From Atherix ibis (taxonomy: Eukaryota > Arthropoda > Insecta > Diptera > Athericidae), in assembly GCA_958298945.1 (NCBI GenBank), contig OY282607.1, forward strand, positions 90,589,270 through 90,653,269: a DNA stretch of 64,000 nucleotides. The letters run 5' to 3'. Made by a program: the position numbers and the translations under genes. Position 1 is the first letter of the stretch. Each line of letters begins with the position of its first letter. Under the pieces are notes generated by a model, which had not been told where the DNA came from, ran no database searches, and saw only the letters and a program-made list of their open reading frames with translations. This document shows, piece by piece, positions 49,561 to 60,250 of this stretch.

Positions 49561-49745
49561 CTTTTCATTTGACAGCTGTCATATTTTAGACCATTTTAAA
49601 TTTTTTTTTACAAAATTTGTGATTCTTCCGAACCTGGCAATTTAGGAAAGTTTTCCCTTTTAGCAATGAAGGTCAGTTCTAGTTCCGTGGATAAGTCCAT
49701 AAGCAAAATTGCCTAATATGAGGCTCTAAAAACTGATAGTAAATT
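49561..49745 (+). mobile_element. Mariner-like transposon relic F
   Basis: TTTGACAGCTGTCA (49,568-49,581) is followed about 80 bp later by a decayed + strand frame. With stops it reads FSNEGQF, then VHKQNC, then GSKN, matching the FSDEAHFW ... NKQNC ... W segment of the family. It then gives way to LINE-like sequence at about 49,771. Confidence 0.68.
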
Positions 49746-49770
49746 TTAAATTTACATTCTAAAGTACAAA

Positions 49771-50360
49771 TTGGATAGAAATTTATCGAATTTTAATCCT
49801 TACGGGAAGCTGATGTTAAATAAAAATAATGTAGTAATAAAAATACTTAAAATACGACTCAACTTGCTGCCAATCTTTGGAAAAATCCTCGAAAGACTCT
49901 TTTTAAAACGTCTTTTCCCTTTTTTTGAAAATGCCAAAACTATTCCCGATCACCAAAAGGCAAAGTAAGTTACCTGGTACTTAATCTAGACAAACGACTT
50001 ACTTGGAATCCTCACACGAATTAAAAAAGACTTGAACTTAACAGACGTTGTCGACTTTTACTTAGATTACTAAACAACCTATCAAAACTGACATTTAAAA
50101 ACAAAAGAAACTTTTAATTTACAAAACAATATTAAAACCAATCTGGACATACGGAATTTACTAAGCATTCCAATTCCTCTTAAATTCTGAAAAATCTTCA
50201 AAAAAATTTTTTGTTCATAGCAAAGTTGTTCATTGTGATCGAAATATTTCCATTAAAATTTTTTTTATAACGAGTGCTTCTCGTTATAAAAAGTTCCATT
50301 CACTACAATAGTCCTCTTGTTACTTTCTCAATAATTACTCATCGGCGTTTAAAGAGAAAT
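49771..50360 (+). mobile_element. Jockey-like LINE reverse transcriptase fragment with internal deletion
   Basis: The + frame reads LLPIFGKILERLFLKRLFPF then IPDHQ, matching the start of a jockey-type reverse transcriptase (pattern PISL.P..SK..EKL...RL ... IP..QFGF). It then jumps to YLVLNLDKRLTWNPH and, past stops, LRLLNNLSKLTFKNK. In related elements that is the later YLG..LD..LTW ... LLG region. The catalytic YADD core between these blocks is missing, so about two hundred residues have been deleted. Many stops follow. Confidence 0.8.
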
Positions 50361-51955
50361 TGACCAAAATATTTCTTCAGGTGTTAACATGACTTTAATA
50401 TGTCCCACCCCCTTCTGCTCTTAATAAAGTGTGTCATCATAAAACTTTCATATTTTCTTATTAAATTTTGAATTTTGTTCAAAAAATGTTAATTTTCTTC
50501 AAACTGTTATCAACTATTTCGCTTCGGTACAAATCCAAATGTTCCTTTTTACTACTATATTATTCTAAATGATAATAATGCCCGCAGGAGAGTAAAATTA
50601 CAAAAGAATATCTTCAACCACAAAATTTTAGGGGAGTCCTTCCTTATTTTTCGCCAATAGGTAGATAGGTAAATAAGACTCATAGTCGTCGTCCTTCTTA
50701 TCCTTACTTGCCGATGTCAGCTTATGATTGTGATTGTATCATTTTAATATTTAAATGTCAACGCACAGAATGAATAGGAAACCTTTTTGAAATAAATAAA
50801 AAATATGAAAGTTTTTAAAATCGACTGGGAAAAAAGGAATCAAATAAATTTAATAGGGGGATAATACTGGGAATATCTTAAGGATTACAATTCTTCAGCT
50901 AAAGTGGAATATTGCATAATTGTCGTCATCATGTAACTTTACCGGGCAAAAATGAATGAAAACCAAATTGAAATCAGGATTCTGATCCTGATAGCAGCAG
51001 TCAGTCTTTTTATGCGCAGACTAACTGACTTTTGAAGAGATTTACTTATACTGACTGCGTTCGTCCTTTATACTTTTTTGTCTGATCAACCGTTGCAAGG
51101 ACAGCTAAGTAATTATTTTTTGGTTGGCTACCCTTGCATAAGTTGTTTAAGTGACTGACAGTTTGTATTCGGCTGGGTTGTCTTTTCTGTTTTGTGGTTT
51201 ATTATATAAGGACTAAAGTCCACAGCAACAATACGGAGTAGTTTCGATTCCCTTCCTGAAAGAACTGCTATTCATATTTCGATGACATGGAAAAGAGGAT
51301 TCTTTTCATTGCATTCACAGCAAAGAAAAAATTAATGAAGATTTAAAGCTGGCCAAATATGACATTTTACATGATGACGACAAGCGAAGTGATTTGAAAG
51401 CGTACAAATTAGACTGGTCTGCCTATTCTTCAATGGTGGTTTTGTATACATTTGCGAAAACCATTTAAAAACCGTACATAACAGACTGTAATTAAATAAA
51501 GAAACAAATAAATTGGGACAAATATTATCCTGTCTTTATTGCGTAAGGATTTTTGCATAAGCTAAACTGTAAGGATACTTGAGGGGATTAATTGGTAATT
51601 TGTTGGTATGCGAAGGGAGCAGTTTTTATTCTTTTTTTTTTTTAATATGACTCATCCTAGAATATCCTACTTTCTAATAAACCTAGACAATCCAGGGAAA
51701 TATCATTATTTCGGTAAAAAACCATTTTTTAGGTTTTTTATTAAAAATTTAAATTTAAATTTATGCTCAATTGTGAGCAAAAACACGTGTCATTATGCTC
51801 AAGTGTGAGCAAAAACATGTGTAAATATTTTATGAGAAGACCACTATTTTTATTCGATTGTTAGTAAAGTCACTTAGAGCCATCTTGGCATTGCCTGCTT
51901 GCTATCTTTTGTATTTACGACAGCACGCCGTCTATTAGATTATAAATAAACGAAA
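50361..51955. other. No gene recognised
   Basis: Single-copy intronic DNA with no supported gene or known element. Confidence 0.5.
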
Positions 51956-53699
51956 AGGCAAAATATTACCAGTTGTTCAAAAAATTGCAGAACAAAAGGC
52001 CAAAATTTGTCCCAAAAATTACAGAGCAAAAATGTATTTGTTCTACAAAAAAATTAGAGAAAAAAAAATATTTAAATGTAAAAAATTCACATCGAAAATA
52101 TAGTTTTTATGTTAGCAAAATTAAATAGTAAATAAATAATTGTTGTCCCAATAAATTATGGAGCAACAATTTGCTTTTATGTTTCCTAATAAAAAAGTGT
52201 AAAAATCGTATTTGGCATTAAAAAATTTTAGAGCAAAAGTGTAGCTAATGTCCTAAATAGTTAATAATGAAAAAGGTTTTTTTTGTCCCAAAAATTATAG
52301 CACAAAAACAATAGTTTTTTTTCCACAAAAATGGATAGATCAAAAATTCAGTTTTGTCCCAAAAATTACATAGCAAAAGAGGAAACTTTTTGTCCTAAAA
52401 ATTTCAGAGCAAAAGTATGGTTTTTTATGGTAACAATTATAAGTCAATAAAAAAAATTTTTTAGTTCCAAAAATTACACAGTAAAACAATAGTTTTTGTC
52501 TAAAAGATTGTAAAATAAAAATATACTTTTTGTCCCAAAAATTATAGAGCAAAGAAAATAGTTATTTTGTCCAAAAATTTATGGATCAAAAATTCAGTTT
52601 TGTCCCAAAAATTACAGATCAAAAGAAGAGTTTTTGTCCTAAAAATTTCAGATCAAAAGTGTGCTTTTTCGTTTCAAGATTGAAAAATAAAAATTCAGTT
52701 TTTGTCCCAAAAATTTAAGGGCGAAAACCTATTTTTTTGAGCTATTATAAATCAAAGAGCAAACAATTAGTTATCGTCTTAAGGATTGTAAAATAAAAAT
52801 ATACTATTTGTCCCAAAAATTATAGAGCAAAGAAAATAGTTTTTTCGCAACAAAATTCAGTTTTGTCCCAAAAATTACAGAGCAAAAGTAGAATTTTTGT
52901 CACAAAAATTAAAATGCAAAAGTGCGAATTTTAATGGTAAAAATTATCTCATCAAAAAAATAGTTTTCTACCAAAAATTACAGAGCAAAACAATAGTTTT
53001 CGCTTCAAAGAATTCAGTTTTTGTCCTAAAAATTATAGACCAAAAAAACTAAATTTTGTCCCAAAAATTAAAGAGCAAAAATGCAGTTTTTCTCCAGACA
53101 AAAATTATAGAAGAAAAATTATATTTAGATATTCAAAGTTAACAACTCAAATATGGTTTTGAAGTCTGCCATGCTAAATGGTATACAAATAATCAATGTC
53201 CCAAAAAAATTGCTATAGCAAAAAGTCGTTTTTTATGTGTTTGAATTTAAATAAAGAAAAATTCGTTTCTATTTCAAAAAATTAACCACGAAAAACTGCT
53301 TTTGAGCTACCGTAAATGAAAGAGCGAAAAATTAGTTTTTGTCCCAAAAAATTATGAACCAAAAATTATAGGGCAAATGTGGCAGTTTTTCTTAACAAAA
53401 AAAAATTGTAGATTCGATTTCGGAAGTTGACAACTCAAAAATTTAGTATTTTAGATTGCAAGCTAATGCCCAGTTTTTGTAGTATCTCCAAAATTAAAAT
53501 GCGAAAAAATTGTTTCTGTCCTCAAAAAATTTACAGCAAAAAAAAACAGTTGAGTTTGCTCGAAAAAATTATCATTTTGTGCAATAACAACACCATCTAT
53601 TAGAATAGTTACAAATTTGAAAGCAGAAAAGTAATCGAATGGAAATAATTGCTAAAATATTAGTTCATGTCTCGCACAATTTTTTTTAAAAAATTGCTC

Positions 53700-55250
53700 A
53701 TTTCCTAAATATAAGAAAGGAAAACCGAAAAGATTTATTGCCCATTTTCATGAATACGAACATTTACCACAAGCTACAAATGAATTATCCTCGTAAGTAT
53801 ATTAATTTTGTTTATTTATTTTCCGGCTTTGTTTATATTTATTTTGTGCGTTCTCATATTCAATGTCTAAACATGTAAGATTATCGATACTAAAAATCAT
53901 GAATATTTGCTTATTTATAGACGTTGTTGAGATACACTAAGAGATGATACCGAATAATAAGGGGGTTAAGGGGGGAGTAGCATTTTTTTTTAAAGCAGAC
54001 TTATTTTTTTCTTTGTTGGCAAAATTATTTGGTGTGTGAAAAACCAAGAAAAATGAGGGAATTTTTTTTTTTTTGGTTGGAGTAGAAAGGTTGAAGAAGA
54101 AATTCAAGAAAAATTTCAAGAAAATCCGAAGAAAATTGATTTATTTTCTTGTAAGGAAAAAAAGTGACAGAACAGCTGGGTAGGTTAGGTGGTGGGTAGG
54201 TAAGTGGGTCTGACAGGCGGTTTGGTGGATGACGGCTAAGTGGGTGAATGCCACAGCGACTACTGACTGTGTTCGGGGGAGTTTCTCAAGCATAAACAGG
54301 TGAACTACGAAGAAAACTATCAATAAGAAAGGAAAAGTTCAAAGCTTCCGTTCGTACGTGTAAATATGTCGATTTGGTAACATTTATTTGACAAATGACA
54401 AGAAGAGAGAAATATTGCAGAAAAAAAAGAGCCATAACAGCTGCATTTTCAGACAGAAATACCGGGTTTTCTTGTGTGTTATTGTTGTTGTTTTTCAAAT
54501 GATGATGATTATATGATTTTTAAAGTTTATATTTATAGGATTTTATGTGTGAAAGTTTGTGAGTTTTTATTTTTCTGTAAGCGTTTGCATGTTGTTTACG
54601 AATAGATTTGTTAGTAAGAATGTATCTGAACTTTGTGAGAGGATATCAAAAAAATTCACACCACCATCTCTTCGGGGCGCCGCCAATTCTTTCTTATCGA
54701 TAAAACTGATGTGTGAATAAAAGTGTTTCGATAAGAAAGAATTTATGTTATAGGAAAATTTCGGATATGAACAAGAAAAGAGCAACAAACGTTCTTCGGC
54801 TTTTCTTCCATCCATAATAAATCTTCTGTCACAACGACATCGATGAAATCTGCCCGGCTGCGTTCTGTTTATTTTTTCCAATTTTCTCTTAAACAAAAAT
54901 CTGTCAACGATTTGTATCTATTTTGTCGAAATTATAGGAAATTTTTTTTATTTTTGGACGTTATTTTTATTAATTCTTATAGAAATTTAATGTCAATTGC
55001 CTTCTCTTTTTTTGTTATTTTAAAAAAATATACAAAAAAAAACGTATCTTTTCATTATTTATTGCCGAATAGATTTTTCTAATTTCTATCGATTTGGAAT
55101 TACATTTTATTGGGAATATTTTCAAAGGTAATTTTCTATAAATATAATATTTGAGGAGAATATATGATAGTTTCGAAACTTAAATTGATTAATTTGCGGC
55201 TGTTGAAACGTTTTTTTTCAAAGTATTTTAATTATAGTTTTTTTTTGGTT
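53700..55250. other. Single-copy island inside the repeat field
   Basis: Less AT-rich sequence at about 54,140-54,900 with a minus-strand open frame of 109 codons (54,567-54,896) and two shorter ones. No recognised domain was found in any of them, and no splice context was convincing. Confidence 0.4.
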
Positions 55251-55251
55251 C

Positions 55252-55284
55252 AATAATCACACTTAAAATTTAAGTGTGATTATT
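55252..55284. repeat. 33-bp near-perfect palindrome
   Basis: Arms AATAATCACACTTAAA and TTTAAGTGTGATTATT are exact reverse complements with a single central base. Confidence 0.95.
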
Positions 55285-56874
55285 AATTTAAACATTAAAG
55301 AAATTAATTTCGAGTCAGAAAGAATACAGATTAAAAGAATTGTTCTTATTTTCAAAAAAATTTAAGAATAAAAATAATTTCTGTCCCAAAAATGCTAGAT
55401 TGAAAAAAAATTGTTTGTTTTTTTCCCAGCAAAATAAACAATATTTTTTTGTTTTGAAATCTAGTCCAAATCATAATTAAATGAAAAAGAAAAATTGTTT
55501 TCGTCCCAAAAATTATAGAGCAAAAAAAAGGGTTTGTCCCAAAAATTATAGATCAAAAAATGTTTGCCTTCAAAAAATTTATTAAAAAAAAATTATTTAA
55601 AATCTTAGACATTAACAGCTGGAATATAATATTTATGTCTGCAAAATTCAATAGTGGCCGAAAGGTCGATGTCCCAAAACTATAAAGATGAAAATGTAGT
55701 TTTTATGAGGCCAAATTGAGAAGGAAATAAAATATTATTTGATATAAAATATTAAGAATAAAGAGGAATTTTTGTCCCAAAAAGCTCAGAGTAAAAATGT
55801 AGTTTTTGTCCCAAAAATTATTGAAAAAAGGTTATAAAAATTATAAATTAAAACCATACTTTTCGCCTCAAATATTGTAAAGTAAAAAATTTATTTTCGT
55901 CCCAAAAATTATAGAGCAAACAAAAATTTTTTGTCCCAAAAATTATAAAGGAAAAAATTGTTTGCTCCAAAAAAATGTATTAAAAAAAAATATTTTTGAT
56001 CTTAGAAATTGACAACTAGAATATAATATTTAGGTCTGCCAAATTCAATAGTGTCCGAAAAAGTCTTTGTCCCAAAACTGTAAAGATGAAAATGTAGTTT
56101 TAATGAGACCAAATTGAGGATGGAAAAAATAGTAATTGACATAAAATATTTACAGTAAAAGAGAATTTTTTGTCCCAAACAGCTTAGAGTAAAAATTTGG
56201 CTTTTGTTCCAAAAATTATTGAAAAAAGGCAAAACCACACTTTTCGCCTCAAATATTGTAAAGTAAAAAATTTATTTTCGTCCCAAAAATTATACAGCAA
56301 ACAAAAATTTTTTGTCCCAAAAATTATAAAGGAAAAAATTGTTTGCTCCAAAAAAATGTATTTAAAAAAAATATTTTTGATCTTAGAAATTGACAACTAG
56401 AATATAATATTTAGGTCTGCCAAATTCAATAGTGTCCGAAAAAGTCCTTGTCCCAAAACTATAAAGATTAAAATGTAGTTTTAATGAGGTCAAATTGAGG
56501 AGGGAAAAAATAGTAATTGACATAAAATATTTACAGTAAAAGAGAATTTTTTGTCCCAAACAGCTTAGACTAAAAATTTGGCTTTTGTACCAAAAATTAT
56601 GGAGCAAACTTTTTTTTTCACAAACATTATAAATTAAAGAAAATTATAAAGTAAAACAAGAGTTTTTGCCTCAAATACTATAAAGTAAAAAATTAGTTTT
56701 TGTCCAAAAACCAAAGTTTTAAATGCAGTTTTTGTATCCCCGATTTTTGATCCCAATAATAACAGAGCAAATAGTTTTTGTCCCAAAAATTATGGTGCCA
56801 AAATGTAGTTTCTCTCCAAAAAAACTATATTTCGATCTTACGAAAAAATCTACGTTTTTACTATAATTTTTTTG

Positions 56875-56900
56875 ATTAGTCAGTTTCGAAACTGACTAAT
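56875..56900. repeat. 26-bp perfect palindrome with no spacer
   Basis: Each half is 13 bp (ATTAGTCAGTTTC and GAAACTGACTAAT); the centre is TTTCGAAA. Confidence 0.95.
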
Positions 56901-57743
56901 AAAATATATTTTTTAGGTCTGCAGAATTAAACAGTAAACAAATAATATTTCTTCTATATAATTTCTTCTAACAAAAAAAAATTCGACTAGAAATGAAGTT
57001 TTTGTGTATCCAAAATTAAAATTCGAAAAATTAGGTTTCGTCCCAAAAATTATAGGGCAAAATGCAATTTTTCCCCAAAAATTTTGTTTAAAGACCTGCA
57101 AAATTAAACAGTAATCTAATAATTGTTTCAAAAAAAATTAAAGAAATCAACCAGTTTTTGTGTATCGAAAATAAATTTGCAAAAAAAAAATTGTATCTGT
57201 CCCAAAAAATTTAAAGCAAAAAAGAGGATTTTGTCCCAAAAAATTGGCATGTAAAATCTTAAATTTTTTTTCACCATAATTAAAGATTGAGCAAATAATT
57301 TATGTCCCAAATGCGAGAACGCAGCTTTTAAAGGACATCAAAATTTAAAAAAGCAAAAAATTAATTTTAATTCCAAAAAATAAAATTAAAAACAAATTTT
57401 CAATTTGGAAACAATGGGAAATTTATCCCATTTGAAGGTTAAGGTGTTAACTTTATTCAATTTAGCTCCAAAAAAAAAGATGTTTTTTGTTACTAAGATA
57501 ATCAATTGCGACATTTTTAAAACCGTCAACATAACTTTTCAAAAACGAAAACAAGAAATTAAATTAAAAATTGATGTGAAAAAGAATTTAACTTGAAAAC
57601 AAATTAAGATTTCCGGATTCTTTTGCTTTTGATTGCCGTACATTAAATTACATCGAAAGTGGAATTTTTGTAGTCAACAAATTTGTGTCAGCAATTTCCA
57701 TTGGAAGCGGGGAGAACAAGCTGCCAAAGCTTCCACTTACTAA

Positions 57744-58063
57744 CTACGTGTTATCAGTCCTGTTTTAGAGACTTTCCAATCAACAAATCCCATCCAAAGT
57801 AACTATCAGTAATCGAACTTAACAGCCAACATCGTTGAATCGATTCATTAGCTGCCAAAAATCTTTCCTCGAATTCTCTTTGAACCCTCAACTGACTCGT
57901 CTGGCGTTTCTTGTCCGAATAGGTTGACCTAGCCGTAAGGAGGGTGGTGGTTGGTTGTGCAAGTGGTGTGGTCCCAGTAACCAATTGCAAACGGAAAACT
58001 AACCCCGGGGATGGTTTACAATACGATTTGTAAAATGGATCGTAATTCAATTTATTCTGTAAA
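57744..58063 (-). other. Candidate minus-strand terminal exon (unrecognised, low confidence)
   Basis: On the minus strand a good acceptor (TTTCTGTTTACAG, last base about 58,054) is followed by an open frame of about 100 codons. It has mixed, non-repetitive composition, for example LLTARSTYSDKKRQ and QREFEERFLAANESIQRC, and ends in a stop near 57,754. An AATAAA lies about 300 bp downstream on the same strand (near 57,450). The protein is not recognised. In AT-rich DNA such signals arise by chance, so this may be nothing or a transposon fragment; it would lie antisense within tay intron 1. Confidence 0.22.
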
Positions 58064-58499
58064 CAGAAATTAATTTAAAGCGAAAATTAGTTTAAGTTTT
58101 CGATTCTTTGATTTAAATATCAACAAAATGAAATGAACTTTCTCCAACCGAAACGGACGGGGATGAAGAAAAATTCAAACATAATCAATATTTTACTTAT
58201 TTACCATTTCGATGAGATGATAACATTTTAAACACTTTATTAGATAATTCGAATGAGAAATTAAGACGTTATGATTATTTCCTTCTGGCTGTTAGCAAAC
58301 TTTTTCCGAATAACTTTTTCATCAACAATTATGAGTAATTTATTAGATTTTCTCCTTTCTTTAAAAAAAAAATCTTTTCCATCAAGTGCTTTTCTTGGGA
58401 AAATCTTTGAAATTATTAATTTTTACTAATATTATTTTTGTTTAATTTAATTTTTTTTATAGAGTAATTCTTACGAAAGTTTTTGTTTTGAAATTTTTA

Positions 58500-60250
58500 T
58501 GAGGTAACATATCATTGACGATAGGATTTAGTAATTTTTCTAAATCTAAAAACTCATTTGTTGAGACCTAAATTACTAGATTCTTTAAGAACAGCTGAGA
58601 ATCAGTCGGTGATAAATTTTTCACTCAGTTAACAACTTAACTTTTGTATTAATTTAGACCTACGTTTGCGACCTAAATTTTGTTATCAGTGCAGGAGGTC
58701 TAAGTTATTGGCTTAGCTTTTTTTTTTACTTCAATTTAGTCAAGAATTAAATTTGTCCATTCTTTCATGTCTTAGTTTTTTGATTAGTTATATTGAAAAT
58801 GTTTGAATTTAGGAACGGGACCTAAAGTTTTTGATTTTTTGAAGACGTAAATTATTGCCTCTTGTTGGATCTGAATTTTTGGATTATTTTGTATCTAATT
58901 TCTACGTTTTCTAGATTAGCTTAGAACTCAATTTTGGGATTAGGTCAGACCTAAATATTAGGTGGAAATTTTTTAATTAACTGGAACCTTAAAAATTACC
59001 TATTTGTGATTCAGTTGAGATGTAATTTTTTTAGGTCAAACAATATTTAAATTTAATGTTTTAATATTTTAAGACCTAAATTATTGGTTTCGTATTTTCG
59101 GAGAAGTCTTTAGACCTCAGTTTTATTTAATCTAAAATTTTCAGATTTGCCTAGATCTACATTTTCAAATTTGCTTAGATCTCAACTTTAAGTTAGGTCA
59201 GACATAAATTTCCTGATCAACTGAGTTCTAAATTTCTTGAGCCTGGAGGAGTCAACTTTTTAAATCATTTGAGATCTGATTTTTTAATTATTTAAAATTT
59301 AGTTTTTTGGATCAATTTATGTCAAAAAATTTTCATTAATCGAAGTCCAAAAATGTGAACTTGCTCGGACCAAAAATTTAAAATCAATTGGAACGCCAGT
59401 TTGTGATTTAGTTGAGCTATTAATTTTTTAGGTCAAGCCAAATTTAAATGTTGTGTTCCATCGAGATCTAATTTTTTTATTTATTCTTTTTGAATTCGTA
59501 TTTTTTGAATATAAATCTCAATTTTCAAATGATTAGCTTAAATTTTCAATATAAATTAGGTCAGACCTACATATTCTAATTAATTAAGCTCGAAATTTGT
59601 TGATATGTTGGGGTGTAATTTTTTGGTCAGTTAAAATCTTAAGATTGAATCATTTGGGATCTAATCTTAGGTCCAATTTTTTAAATAATTCAAACCAACA
59701 AAAAAAAATTGACTCCTTTTAGACGAAACATTTATAATGAATTGCATTTCCAGTTTTTAATTAAGTCGAGATCTCAAGTTTTAAGATCATTTTTCCAACG
59801 TGACCTAATTTTGTGCGTGGTTAAAACTTTTCCCGTTGAGATCTGCACTTTTCAGATCATTTTAAGCCTAGGGTTTTGGATTCGTTGCAACTAGGCTTTT
59901 ATTTTAATAAGTCTTAATTCGTAGATAAAGACAAACCTAGTAGGTCAGATGTAAAATAATCTGTTCAGTGTAGTTCTAAATTTGTTGAGCTGGAGGAACA
60001 CTTTTGCAACTAGGCTTTTGTAAATACTGAATTTGTTGATTAAGTGAGACCCAGATTAGGTCAGACCTAAATTTTACGATTAGCTCAGACATAAATTTTA
60101 GAATTAGGGCAGATCTAAATTTTAGAATTAGGTCAGACCTAAATTTTAGGATTAGTTCAGATCTAAATTTTAGAATTGGGTCAGACCTAAATTTTAGAAT
60201 TAGGTCAGACCTAAATTTTAGGATTAGGTCAGACCTAAATTTGTTAATCC
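58500..60250. repeat. AGGTC/GACCTAAATTT repeat field ending in a 24-bp minisatellite
   Basis: Diverged AGGTCAGACCTAAATTTT-type phrases are scattered from about 58,560. At 60,050-60,245 they form a regular array: the AGGTCAG position (with variants) lies at 60,058, 60,082, 60,106, 60,130, 60,154, 60,178, 60,202 and 60,226, exactly 24 bp apart. Each unit contains the palindrome TAGGTCAGACCTA or a variant. Confidence 0.9.

Larger units (their letters stand above)
51960..57315. repeat. Diffuse field of GTCCCAAAAATTATAGAGCA repeats, partly ~381-bp higher-order
   Basis: Dozens of copies of TTTTGTCCCAAAAATTA followed by AGAGCAAAA occur with irregular spacing of about 30-60 bp. Unique-looking sequence at 53.7-55.3 kb interrupts the field. 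At about 55,560-56,640 the motifs form a longer unit: CGCCTCAAATATTG at 55,864 and 56,245, and TAGGTCTGCCAAATTC at 56,031 and 56,412, both 381 bp apart. An older relative lies near 55,632. Confidence 0.88.
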
